DNA of 64,000 nucleotides. Source: Pedobacter sp. AK013. GTDB lineage: Bacteria; Bacteroidota; Bacteroidia; Sphingobacteriales; Sphingobacteriaceae. The DNA lies in the NCBI RefSeq assembly GCF_014205835.1, contig NZ_JACHCQ010000009.1, forward strand, positions 86,248-150,247. Direction: 5' to 3'. Shown piece by piece: positions 51,190 through 60,163 of this stretch (positions within the stretch are counted from its first letter, which is position 1; every line of letters starts with the position of its first letter). Made by a program: the position numbers and the translations under genes. Below the pieces are notes generated by a model. It ran no database searches, was not told where the DNA came from, and worked only from the letters and a program-made list of their open reading frames with translations.

Positions 51190-53436
51190 TTAAAACCCTA
51201 GCTTCTCATCCAGTTCGCTGCTGCCTTCTTCCTGTTGCTGGTATTGGTTACAATCGTAAGTAATCGAAACACCAGATTTTGGTGCCTCAAAATCAGCATG
51301 ACTAATTTTTAAGGCAGGATTGGCATATACTCTTTTGATAAAACCTGCAAAAATTGGTAGTGCGGTATTGGCACCTTCACCCTGGTTGGTACTGATAAAG
51401 TGGAATGCCCTATCTTCGCAACCAGTCCAGATACCTGTTACCAATTGTGGTGTAATGGCCATAAACCAACCATCTGAGTTATTTTGAGTGGTGCCTGTTT
51501 TGGCACCTATCGGTGCATTTACATGGTATTTATAATTCAACCTCGATCCGGTTCCGTTGATTACTACTCCCTTTAGCATTCTGGTCATTACATAGGCTAC
51601 TTCCTCACTCATAATTGGTTTTGGTATTTCCTTTTGAGAAAACAATACTACACCATTTTTATCTTCAATTCTTAATAAATAAATCGGTTTGGTGTAAGTT
51701 CCTTTATTGGCGAAAGCACCATAAGCACCCACCATATTATAAACTGATGAATCGAATGTTCCCAAACAAATAGATGGGAATGCCGGAACATTAGGGATGC
51801 CCATTTTGGTAGCTAAAGTAGATACGGCAACCGGACCAACCTGTTTCATTAAATAAGCGGTGACATAATTTTGAGAGTAAGCCAGGGCTTTTTGTAAGGT
51901 AATGCTTCCCGGTAATGGTTTACCAGAATTTCTAGGCGTCCACGGTTCGCCATAACCTTCTATCGTTACTGGTACATTTGGTACGGTGTAACATGGCGAA
52001 TAACCATTTTCAATGGCTACGGCATAGGTAAATGGTTTTGCTGTCGATCCTACCTGCCTGGTTCCCATTTTAACCTGGTCGTATTTAAAATGCTCATAAT
52101 TAATCCCCCCAACCCATGCTTTTACATGTCCGTTTGTTGGATCCATCGTCATCATGGCATTGCGTAAAAGCATTTTGTAATAACGAACAGAATCAATCGG
52201 TTTCATTACCGTATCAATATTACCCTTCCAGGTAAAAATGGTCATTTCGGTTTTGGTGTTAAAATCGTCTTTAATTTCATCTTCCGATTTACCTTCCAGT
52301 TTTAACGATTTATAACGGTCTGATCGTTTAATGCCCTGTTCAATCTGTAAAGCTTTGTCCTTAAAAGGATTTCTGCCTTTCCAGCTGGCAATAAACTGTG
52401 CCTGTAGAATTTTCATGTATTCCTTTTGTGCTTCTTCGGCATATACCTGCATGTCGTAGTTCAACGTGGTATAAATTTTCAAACCATCGCGGTCTAAATC
52501 GTAAGGTGTACCATCTGGTTTGGTAATCGATTGCTCCTGAAAAATATTTTTGATATCATTTTTCAACACCGAACGGAAATATGGTGCAATACCATCGTTA
52601 ACGGTTGCGGCGTTAAAATGCAGGTTTAAAGGTTTGTCTTTTTCTTCATCAAATTGTTGCTGAGTTAACAGATCAGATTTAACCATCATGGCCATTACGG
52701 TGTTCCTGCGGTTTCTGGAGCGCTCAGGGTGGCGTGTTGGCGAATACATGGTGATCCCTTTTTGCATACCCACTAAGGTTGCCGCCTGTGTTAAAGTTAA
52801 TTTATCGGGCGTGGTATTGAAATAAACCCTTGCTGCCGATTTAATACCATAAGCCTGGTTACCAAAATCGACCGTATTTAAATACATGGTAATAATTTCT
52901 TCCTTGGTATAGTTGCGTTCTAATTTAACAGCAACAATCCATTCTTTAAACTTGGTTAATACCAAAGAGAAGAAATTAAGATTCGATTCCCTTGGAAAAA
53001 GATTTTTAGCCAATTGCTGGGTAATGGTACTTGCCCCTTGTTTTTTGCCGATTAAATTGTAGCCGATAATAGAAAAAGTACGTTTAAAATCGATACCGGA
53101 GTGCTCTTTAAAACGGGTATCTTCTGTTGCAATTAAACCGTTAATTACGTTTTCAGAAATATCTTTATAAGTAACATTCGATCTGTTCTGAACAAAATAA
53201 GTTCCTAGCGGACGGCCATCTTCGGCAATAATTTCCGAAGCCTGATTACTTTTCGGGTGTTCAATATCCCTGAAAGAAGGTAGCGCACCAAAAAGGCCCA
53301 AACCGATCATCGAAATGAAAATCGCAAATAAGGCTATTCCCCCAATCAGTATTTTCCAGATGATTAAACTATATCTTTTTATTTCTTGTGCAGAAAGAGA
53401 CTTATTCATTTTTGTGTTGTTATTTTCCAAAACCAT
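51190..53436 (-). CDS. mrcA: Class A penicillin-binding protein (PBP1A-type)
   Basis: Bifunctional peptidoglycan synthase, 748 aa, anchored by one N-terminal helix (about 25-50). The glycosyltransferase domain (about 70-250) carries ATEDTRFKEHSGID with the catalytic Glu, and GASTITQQLAKNLFP, then EIITMYLNTVDFGNQAYG. The transpeptidase has the SxxK motif in VGSTAKPFTY, an SxN motif in AYSQNY, and KTGTTQNNSDGWFMA. The start may be the internal ATG at codon 10 (MNKSLSA). It is the only PBP in the window and lies upstream of uvrC on the same strand. Confidence 0.95.
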   Translation of the reverse strand: MVLENNNTKMNKSLSAQEIKRYSLIIWKILIGGIALFAIFISMIGLGLFGALPSFRDIEHPKSNQASEIIAEDGRPLGTYFVQNRSNVTYKDISENVINGLIATEDTRFKEHSGIDFKRTFSIIGYNLIGKKQGASTITQQLAKNLFPRESNLNFFSLVLTKFKEWIVAVKLERNYTKEEIITMYLNTVDFGNQAYGIKSAARVYFNTTPDKLTLTQAATLVGMQKGITMYSPTRHPERSRNRRNTVMAMMVKSDLLTQQQFDEEKDKPLNLHFNAATVNDGIAPYFRSVLKNDIKNIFQEQSITKPDGTPYDLDRDGLKIYTTLNYDMQVYAEEAQKEYMKILQAQFIASWKGRNPFKDKALQIEQGIKRSDRYKSLKLEGKSEDEIKDDFNTKTEMTIFTWKGNIDTVMKPIDSVRYYKMLLRNAMMTMDPTNGHVKAWVGGINYEHFKYDQVKMGTRQVGSTAKPFTYAVAIENGYSPCYTVPNVPVTIEGYGEPWTPRNSGKPLPGSITLQKALAYSQNYVTAYLMKQVGPVAVSTLATKMGIPNVPAFPSICLGTFDSSVYNMVGAYGAFANKGTYTKPIYLLRIEDKNGVVLFSQKEIPKPIMSEEVAYVMTRMLKGVVINGTGSRLNYKYHVNAPIGAKTGTTQNNSDGWFMAITPQLVTGIWTGCEDRAFHFISTNQGEGANTALPIFAGFIKRVYANPALKISHADFEAPKSGVSITYDCNQYQQQEEGSSELDEKLGF

Positions 53437-53636
53437 TCCAACAAGGGAGGTTTGGATGCAAATTTATTAATTTTTTATAGAATCAAATTTAGGCTATAAA
53501 ACTTTGGTCATTCTACGACCTAAGACTTTCCAGTTTTTAGCTTTATTTTTCGGTATCTAAGGCATAAGGGCATCAAAGCTTTCCGCTTTAGTCTTTTTGC
53601 TTTGGTCTTTAGTCATTAAGCTTTAGTCTTCAGCTT

Positions 53637-56474
53637 CTATTTATAATTGTCTTTTAAAAACTCCAGATATTCGTTAATACGCGAACGGTCTGTTAGCTTT
53701 TCGAAGTTTTCTTTGCTGATGATAAAACCCTTATATAAATTGGCCGGAACTTTCATAATGTTCTTTAATTGGCCGATAATACTTGATTCGTAAATTTTTG
53801 CATCTTCAAGATCGACAAAGCTTGTGATGTAAATCAGTTGGTCATTATCCAGTTCTACCAATTTATGTACCAAATCATTATCAGGATAATTTCCCCGGTT
53901 AAACTGGCCTATACCGAAACGTGATGAACTCAAGGTTAAAGTGGCGTCGGCCACGTCGATTACGTAATAATATTCTTCTGATTTTGCTGCACTAAAAATG
54001 CTGGCAGGCTTTGTCGGGTCAACTGGCTTAACTTCAACCGGTTTGGCAACAGGGGCAGATTCAACAGCTTTTTTAGTGGCATTATCTGTTACTAGAGGTT
54101 TTGTTGGAACGGCAATCGGCGTGGCCTGACTTACAAAACGTGGCGCGTTGGCATCGAAATCGATAAGGGCAAGCGGCCTTTGTTTAAATTCCTCAAGGTT
54201 TGCTTCTATGTATTTTAAATGATCACGCACCAATGGGGTAATAATTTTATCGTTTGGATAAAGTGTGGTAATCTGGTTAAATTCGTTAAGCAGGGGATCA
54301 ATCTTTGCTGTACGGCCAATAGCAATTGCTTTTAAATAGGCGTATTGCGGTGCCAGATCATTATTAGGAAAAGCAGCAATGTTATCATCTGCTTGTTTTA
54401 CCACATTAGCATAATCTTTTTTTGCATAGGCATCAAAGGCCACATTGTAATTGTTAATAGCAATGTTCTCCATCTGGGTCTGTTTGGCAGAGTAGGATGG
54501 ATCTAAAATATTCTTCGCAAAATTAGATTCAGGGAATTTTGTGAGTACCAACTGTTTGTACTGATCTGATTTTGCTTCATCAATACCTTTATAATTGAGG
54601 TATAAACTGTAATAAATGGCTACCAGGTGATTATTTTCAGGATATCTTTTAATCAATTCGAGATATATCTTGTTTGCTTCTGGTTTATCGTTCAACTCCT
54701 GTTGATAAAAGCTGGCAATTTCGAAATAAGCATCAATAATCTTTTGATCAGATGTAGCCAATAATGCTGGTGTGGTAGGCAGGGCGTCTAAAAACTGTTT
54801 TTCTAACGACGTCTGTTCAGTAGCTGCCTGATTGGCTGCTCCATTTGCAGGTTTTATTTCAGTAGCTACATTTCCTCCTGCCAAAATCTGGTTGGTTTCC
54901 TGAGCAGAAGATCGGGCGCTTTGTCTCCAGTTATCTTCCAGCTGCCTATTGCCCCAACGTTTCTTAAAATCACCAAAGCCATTGCTTATTGCTGCGTTAT
55001 TATTGAAATAAAAAGTGTTTCCTACTGCATTATTATTTGCCGCATTTAAGCTCCGGTTAGGAAAATCAGGATCATTTAAAAGCTGGTTATTGATTACTCC
55101 TCCCGTATTAACTACTTCAACCTTTGGTGTTAAATAAGCTTTTACTTTTGCTTCACGTTGATCTGCAGGAAGTTTTGCAATGGCCTGAGCAGTATCTTCT
55201 TTGGCAATAATAGTATATCGATCGGTTAAATATTGAAGATTATTGGCTTTTTTAACAATGTTATCGTAATCAGGAAAATTTTTAGGTAAAATCATTACTG
55301 TGCTATCATAGTACAGTTTTGCCTTAATGTAGTTGTTAAACTCTTTAAAGTTTAAATCCGCAATCTTTAAATAAGATAATGCTTTTTGGGTTTGGTTTCT
55401 TGTACTCTTTGCAACCGATTTATGGTAGTTTTCTTCGGCTTTTACAAAATTTCCTTCTGCAGAAAAAAGTTCACCAACCTGGTAGTAAATCTGGTCGGTG
55501 TAGTCGAAATTTTTATCGTCTTTAAGTAGCGCTAAAAGCTGTTCTTCCTTGTTCAGTTTTACGCCGCTTAATAGTGCTTTTAATTTAATGCGGTTTAAAT
55601 TGGCATGAAAATACATTTCGAAAGGGGCATTGCTTTTTTCTACTTTGGTGAAGTTAGCATAGGCATCCTGAAGATTTTTTTCTTTTTCCTGTAACTGGGC
55701 CAAAATAAAGCGCCAGCGTATACGAAGCTGTTTTTCGGCTGGGAGTGCAATGGCCGACTCTAAAAATAAAATAGCTTCTTTATTGCGCTTCTGGTAAATG
55801 CGCATCTGAGCAGCAGTAGCCAAAGGTTCTGCCAGGTCTTTTTTTAATTCATCAGAAGCACGCAACATGGTGTCGAGAATTTTATCGGCCAGTACCATAT
55901 TGTTTAATTGCATTTGGCTACGAACTTTCCAGTTCATGGCCATAATAAATGTTTTTAAATCGTTGTTATAGGTTTTGGCTGTATAATCAAAGTATTCTGT
56001 TGCAATAAAATAGTTGCCTTTTAAGTAATTAGCCTTGCCTAAAAGCATATAGGCATCGTCAATATAATTACTAAAACTTTTATCGTTTATAATAGTTTGT
56101 CCTTTGGTAATCACATCATCGAGCTGTTTATTCGCTATTCCTGGTGTAAGCACTAAGTTTACCTGAGGCTCAGGATCGAGATATACAGACAGGGTTTTTT
56201 CATAATTATCTGCATAACTTTGCAATAGGCTCTCATTATACTCGGTTAATAAAACATTAGCGTTATAAATATAGTTATACCTTGCCGTTAAGTTCTGAAA
56301 CCTACGATCTATTGCTGTATCTTTATTTGCGACACAGCCATGTATAAGGAGGGCACTAAAAAAGATGAAGAAGGGATTTAAGTTTTTGTTAGCGTAATTT
56401 TTCAAGTATGATAAATCTCTTAGGTGGATATACAATAAACAATATATGTAGAAAAATATTTTATTTGGCAACAA
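53637..56474 (-). CDS. sprE: T9SS-associated TPR lipoprotein SprE/PorW
   Basis: Lipoprotein needed for type IX secretion and gliding (SprE in Flavobacterium, PorW in Porphyromonas). The 945-residue frame has a lipobox LIHGC and a TPR-rich body: RRFQNLTARYNYIYNANVLL, the SprE N-terminal signature, then TPR units (near 130-420 and 600-760) and a C-terminal domain (about 850-945) ending EYLEFLKDNYK. The ATG at 56474 gives an awkward extension; a TTG at 56405 gives MKNYANKNLNPFFIFFSALL with Cys at 24, a textbook lipoprotein signal, and is the more likely start (922 aa). Divergent from the ATP synthase genes. Confidence 0.88.
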   Translation of the reverse strand: MLPNKIFFYIYCLLYIHLRDLSYLKNYANKNLNPFFIFFSALLIHGCVANKDTAIDRRFQNLTARYNYIYNANVLLTEYNESLLQSYADNYEKTLSVYLDPEPQVNLVLTPGIANKQLDDVITKGQTIINDKSFSNYIDDAYMLLGKANYLKGNYFIATEYFDYTAKTYNNDLKTFIMAMNWKVRSQMQLNNMVLADKILDTMLRASDELKKDLAEPLATAAQMRIYQKRNKEAILFLESAIALPAEKQLRIRWRFILAQLQEKEKNLQDAYANFTKVEKSNAPFEMYFHANLNRIKLKALLSGVKLNKEEQLLALLKDDKNFDYTDQIYYQVGELFSAEGNFVKAEENYHKSVAKSTRNQTQKALSYLKIADLNFKEFNNYIKAKLYYDSTVMILPKNFPDYDNIVKKANNLQYLTDRYTIIAKEDTAQAIAKLPADQREAKVKAYLTPKVEVVNTGGVINNQLLNDPDFPNRSLNAANNNAVGNTFYFNNNAAISNGFGDFKKRWGNRQLEDNWRQSARSSAQETNQILAGGNVATEIKPANGAANQAATEQTSLEKQFLDALPTTPALLATSDQKIIDAYFEIASFYQQELNDKPEANKIYLELIKRYPENNHLVAIYYSLYLNYKGIDEAKSDQYKQLVLTKFPESNFAKNILDPSYSAKQTQMENIAINNYNVAFDAYAKKDYANVVKQADDNIAAFPNNDLAPQYAYLKAIAIGRTAKIDPLLNEFNQITTLYPNDKIITPLVRDHLKYIEANLEEFKQRPLALIDFDANAPRFVSQATPIAVPTKPLVTDNATKKAVESAPVAKPVEVKPVDPTKPASIFSAAKSEEYYYVIDVADATLTLSSSRFGIGQFNRGNYPDNDLVHKLVELDNDQLIYITSFVDLEDAKIYESSIIGQLKNIMKVPANLYKGFIISKENFEKLTDRSRINEYLEFLKDNYK

Positions 56475-56515
56475 ATTTTAATTATTCAAAGTTAATTTAA
56501 TTATTGCATTAAAAA

Positions 56516-56740
56516 ATGGAAAATCCGAAAGAAGAAGATACAAAGAAAAAGGTAAATGCCGCCGCTAAATATTCTGCTATAGGCTTCCAAATGATTGCTA
56601 CCATTGGTTTGCTTACTTTTATAGGTTACAAGATCGATGAGCATAGAAACAGTAAAACTAATTTGATTACTGCTGCTTTTGCTTTGGCAGGCGTGGGGAT
56701 TGCATTATACCAGGCCATTAGGCAGGCTACGAGGGATTAG
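56516..56740 (+). CDS. AtpZ/AtpI-like small membrane protein
   Basis: A 74-aa protein with a charged N-terminus (ENPKEEDTKKKVNAA) and two helices (about 17-40 and 48-68, GFQMIATIGLLTFIGYKI and NLITAAFALAGVGIALYQ), the AtpZ/AtpI-like pattern. These proteins assist the assembly of the ATP synthase c-ring or carry divalent cations. It is the first gene of the ATP synthase cluster, 208 bp before the next gene; the start is the ATG at 56516 only 41 bp from the divergent sprE reading frame. Confidence 0.8.
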   Translation: MENPKEEDTKKKVNAAAKYSAIGFQMIATIGLLTFIGYKIDEHRNSKTNLITAAFALAGVGIALYQAIRQATRD

Positions 56741-56909
56741 TTCCTGGTTGGCGGTTATTGGTTTGCAGTTTCAATTGGCAGTTTTCGGTTAACCAAAACC
56801 ATTAATGAAACAATCTAATATACAGTACTTACCTCAGTTAACCGATTAAACACTTAACCAACCTTCACAATATTTCTCGCCCGAACTAGTTACTTGATAT
56901 TAAAAACCT

Positions 56910-56917
56910 TATCTTTG
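56910..56917 (+). promoter_or_regulatory. -7 element before the main ATP synthase operon
   Basis: TATCTTTG, an exact TAnnTTTG, lies 31 bp before the TTG start of the 129-aa membrane protein, so transcription would start near 56924. The upstream TTG (56894-56896) is too close for a standard spacer. Confidence 0.4.
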
Positions 56918-56948
56918 CAGAAGTTTTTATCTGCTAAGAAATTATACA

Positions 56949-57338
56949 TTGACTCTAGCCAAATTTACCAGTATTTATTTCATTTTCGTAGGCCTATTAA
57001 TAGGTGTAATTGCCGTTTTACCACTCTTATTTCCCAATCAACAATTGTTTGTAAATAACTTTTGGGTGATGTTCGGCTTTTTGGCCGGTATCACTTATGT
57101 GGCTTATATGCTGGTTGATATTGGTATAAAACGTGATCCTGAAGTAGGTATTATGGCTATTATGGGATCAATTGCAGTGAAGATGTTATTTTGTATGGCT
57201 TTTGTGCTGATATACAGTATAAAAGCAAAGGGAATTGGGCTTGTATTTCTGCTTAATTTTTTTTCTTTATATTTATTGTTTACGGCCTTTGAAATTTACT
57301 GTTTGTTACGTAACTTGCGCCACCAAAATTTAAAGTAA
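56949..57338 (+). CDS. AtpI-like four-helix membrane protein
   Basis: A 129-aa hydrophobic protein with four helices (about 8-28, 38-60, 68-90 and 95-120), lying between the AtpZ-like gene and atpB where an ATP synthase subunit I usually stands; its sequence is poorly conserved, as is common for this family. The start is a TTG (no in-frame ATG upstream before a stop at 56901); this is likely to lower its yield relative to the enzyme subunits. The stop is 14 bp before atpB. A role in c-ring assembly is inferred from position. Confidence 0.7.
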   Translation: MTLAKFTSIYFIFVGLLIGVIAVLPLLFPNQQLFVNNFWVMFGFLAGITYVAYMLVDIGIKRDPEVGIMAIMGSIAVKMLFCMAFVLIYSIKAKGIGLVFLLNFFSLYLLFTAFEIYCLLRNLRHQNLK

Positions 57339-57352
57339 AAAACTGCCAATAA

Positions 57353-58525
57353 ATGGATTGTAACCGAGTTTTTGTGTCTAAAGTTAAAAGGCTAACTATT
57401 GTTTTTACGCTTTTAATCGCGTTTTTATCTATCAAAATTGATACTTTCGCTCAAGTTGATAGCGCTGTTGTACCTGTTGATAGTGCTGTTGCCGAGTCGG
57501 CTCACGCCGTTTCTGGTGAGCACGGAGCTGAAGCCAAACACGGTGAAGAAAAATTCGAACCTACCAAGGTTATTATGGAACACATTGCAGATTCGCATGT
57601 GTGGCATCTTTGGGGGCATACATCATTCCCGTTACCAATAATATTATACACTCCTAATGGCTTAGAGGTTTTCTCTTCAGGTCATTTTCACCATGGAGAA
57701 GAAGATTATCAAGGTAGTAAATATAAATATCGTTATACTACTGATGCCTCTAAACAAGGGATGGGTCAAAATTTCTTTAATAAAAATATTAAAGTTGTTG
57801 GGGCTGACGGTCAGATCGATGAGGTAGCTACAGCTCAACTGATAGATTTTTCGATTACAAAAAATGTTGCAGCATTGTTTTTAGGTGTTGTGCTTTTGCT
57901 GATCATATTTATTTCTGTAGCAGGTGCCTATAAAAAACGTGTTGGTAAAGCGCCAAAGGGCTTTCAGTCTTTCTTAGAGCCAATCATGGTATTTGTTAGG
58001 GATGATATTGCTAAACCAAACATTGGTCATAAATACGGCAAGTTTTTGCCTTTTCTTTTAAGTGTGTTCTTCTTTATTTTGATTAACAACTTATTGGGGT
58101 TAATTCCGATATTCCCTGGGGGTTCTAATGTAACTGGTAATATTGCTGTAACTTTTGTTTTAGCTTTTTTTACTATGATTATTGTTAATATTAACGGTAA
58201 CAAATATTACTGGAAGCATATTTTATTGCCTGATGTTCCAAAATGGATGTATATTATTATGATTCCGGTTGAGTTGATCGGTGTAATTTCTAAACCATTT
58301 GCATTAATGGTTCGTTTATTCGCGAACATTACCGCTGGTCACATTATCGTATTAAGTTTGGTATCATTGATTTTTATTTTCAAAAGTTTCGGAATTGCTC
58401 CGGTATCAGTTGCATTCGTTTTATTTATGGATGTATTAGAATTGCTGGTGGCATTTTTACAGGCTTTTATTTTTACATTACTTACTGCCTTGTTTATTGG
58501 TATGGCAGTAGAAGAACATCATTAA
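57353..58525 (+). CDS. atpB: F0F1 ATP synthase subunit a
   Basis: Proton channel subunit of the ATP synthase, inner membrane. The 390-aa product is far longer than E. coli AtpB because of an N-terminal signal-like segment (about 15-35, LTIVFTLLIAFLSIKIDTFAQ) and a periplasmic His/Glu-rich part (AESAHAVSGEHGAEAKHGEE), a Bacteroidota feature. Essential residues of the a-subunit are in the C-terminal helices: RLFANITAGHII with the key Arg, then the AFLQAFIFTLLTALFIG helix. It precedes atpE by 42 bp. Confidence 0.95.
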   Translation: MDCNRVFVSKVKRLTIVFTLLIAFLSIKIDTFAQVDSAVVPVDSAVAESAHAVSGEHGAEAKHGEEKFEPTKVIMEHIADSHVWHLWGHTSFPLPIILYTPNGLEVFSSGHFHHGEEDYQGSKYKYRYTTDASKQGMGQNFFNKNIKVVGADGQIDEVATAQLIDFSITKNVAALFLGVVLLLIIFISVAGAYKKRVGKAPKGFQSFLEPIMVFVRDDIAKPNIGHKYGKFLPFLLSVFFFILINNLLGLIPIFPGGSNVTGNIAVTFVLAFFTMIIVNINGNKYYWKHILLPDVPKWMYIIMIPVELIGVISKPFALMVRLFANITAGHIIVLSLVSLIFIFKSFGIAPVSVAFVLFMDVLELLVAFLQAFIFTLLTALFIGMAVEEHH

Positions 58526-58555
58526 CAGAAAACTATTTTTTACAAATTAATATAA

Positions 58556-58783
<228 letters not shown>

Positions 58784-58799
58784 TTACACTGAAAAGAAG

Positions 58800-58842
58800 A
58801 AGACTGGAACTTAACGATTGGTTATTTTCCAGTCTTTATTAA
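58800..58842 (+). terminator. Intra-operon hairpin after atpE
   Basis: AAGACTGGAA (58800-58809) pairs perfectly with TTCCAGTCTT (58827-58836), loop of 17 bases, followed by TATT. It resembles a partial terminator or 3' stabiliser placed right behind the subunit needed in the highest copy number. Effect inferred. Confidence 0.5.
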
Positions 58843-58870
58843 AAGATCAAGATTAAAAAAATTAGATAAA

Positions 58871-59365
58871 ATGGAATTAGTTACCCCAAGTATAGGATTG
58901 GTTTTCTGGACCTTTGTTGCTTTCTTACTGTTATTATTGTTGCTTAGAAAATTTGCTTGGAACCCAATTATGGGCGCCATTCACGACCGTGAGCAAAGTA
59001 TTGATGAGGCGCTTAACAAAGCTGAATTAGCAAAACAAGAAATGGCTCGTTTAACCAGCCAAAATCAAGATTTGATGCAACAGGCCCGTGCAGAACGCGA
59101 TGAGATTTTAAAGGAGGCTAAAACCTTAAAGGATAGTATCTTAAACGAAGCTAAAAAACAAGCTCAGGTTGAAGGTGCTAAATTGATTGAGAAAGCTAAA
59201 ATCGAGATCGAGAACCAAAAGAAAGCAGCTTTAGCTGAAGTTAAAGACCAGGTTTCTTCATTATCATTAGAAATTGCAGAACGTGTTTTACGTACCCAGT
59301 TAGATGATAAAGCAAAACAAGAAACTTTAGTAGCTAACTTGTTAAAAGACGTTGAATTAAACTAG
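58871..59365 (+). CDS. atpF: F0F1 ATP synthase subunit b
   Basis: Peripheral stalk subunit, 164 aa: one N-terminal helix (about 6-26, SIGLVFWTFVAFLLLLLLL) and a long charged coiled coil, with the family motif FAWNPIMGAIHDREQSIDEA after the membrane segment. No b' subunit follows, so a homodimer is expected. Spacing to atpE is 87 bp and holds the hairpin. Confidence 0.95.
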   Translation: MELVTPSIGLVFWTFVAFLLLLLLLRKFAWNPIMGAIHDREQSIDEALNKAELAKQEMARLTSQNQDLMQQARAERDEILKEAKTLKDSILNEAKKQAQVEGAKLIEKAKIEIENQKKAALAEVKDQVSSLSLEIAERVLRTQLDDKAKQETLVANLLKDVELN

Positions 59366-59482
59366 TTGAGAAAATAGATAGGAGATACTAGATTTGAGAC
59401 ACTAGATATGAGACAGGAGGTTACTCTGAATACTCAATCTCACAATCTCACCTCTCACATCTTCCATCTCACACCTAAATAT

Positions 59483-60022
59483 ATGTCAGAAATTAAAGTT
59501 GCAAGCAGATACGCCAAATCATTAATAGACCTAGCCGTTGAAAACAATGCGCTGGAAGCTTCTTATAATGATATGGTTTTGTTTGAAAAAGTGGTTGATG
59601 AAACCCCTGAATTAGAGGCAATATTAAAAAACCCGATTGTACCTTTAGATAAAAAAACGGGTATTTTGAACGGTATTTTTGCTGATAAAGTGAGCAAACT
59701 AACGATCTCGTTTTTCAAGATTGTAGTGAACAAAGGCCGTTCGGCGATTTTATTTGCCACCGCAAAACAGTTTGTACAACAATATAACTTAATTAAGGGC
59801 ATTGTTACTGCTGATGTAACTACTGCAAGTGCATTAAGCCCAGCAGCTAAAGAGCAGATTGTTGCGATTGTAAAAAGAGAATTAAATGCCAACCAGGTTA
59901 TTGTTAACGAAAAAATTAACGAGAAACTAATTGGTGGTTTTATATTAAAAGTTGGCGATAAGCAATTTGATGCAAGCATCGCCAACGGCTTAAGTAAACT
60001 TAAAAAAGAATTTGCGCAGTAA
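59483..60022 (+). CDS. atpH: F0F1 ATP synthase subunit delta
   Basis: Connects the peripheral stalk to F1, 179 aa from the ATG at 59483. An in-frame ATG at 59408 would add a Thr/His/Ser-rich tail encoded by the TCTCACA-word spacer and is rejected. The mature start MSEIKVASRYAKSLIDLA and the C-terminal NEKLIGGFILKVGDKQFDAS match the delta family. The spacer to atpF is 117 bp of low-complexity words. Confidence 0.93.
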   Translation: MSEIKVASRYAKSLIDLAVENNALEASYNDMVLFEKVVDETPELEAILKNPIVPLDKKTGILNGIFADKVSKLTISFFKIVVNKGRSAILFATAKQFVQQYNLIKGIVTADVTTASALSPAAKEQIVAIVKRELNANQVIVNEKINEKLIGGFILKVGDKQFDASIANGLSKLKKEFAQ

Positions 60023-60029
60023 GCGCTAG

Positions 60030-60102
60030 GCGATAAGCGTATAGCGTTAAAACGCCAGACGCAAAACGCCAAACATGAAGAATATTGCGATAAGCGTATA
60101 GC
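60030..60102. repeat. Low-complexity spacer with a direct 16-bp repeat between atpH and atpA
   Basis: GCGATAAGCGTATAGC occurs at 60030-60045 and 60087-60102, surrounded by AACGCCAAAC/AACGCCAGAC words; the outer words GCGCTAGGC and GCGCTAAGC lie at both ends of the spacer (to 60140). Confidence 0.7.
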
Positions 60103-60163
60103 AAATAAATGCCAAGCGCCATGCGCTAAGCAAAAACATTTACAAAAAGATATAATTAAAATT

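Noticed and set aside
59408..59482. Upstream ATG for atpH
   Set aside because: The added residues come from the TCTCACA-word spacer and are unlike any delta subunit; the ATG at 59483 gives the family N-terminus.
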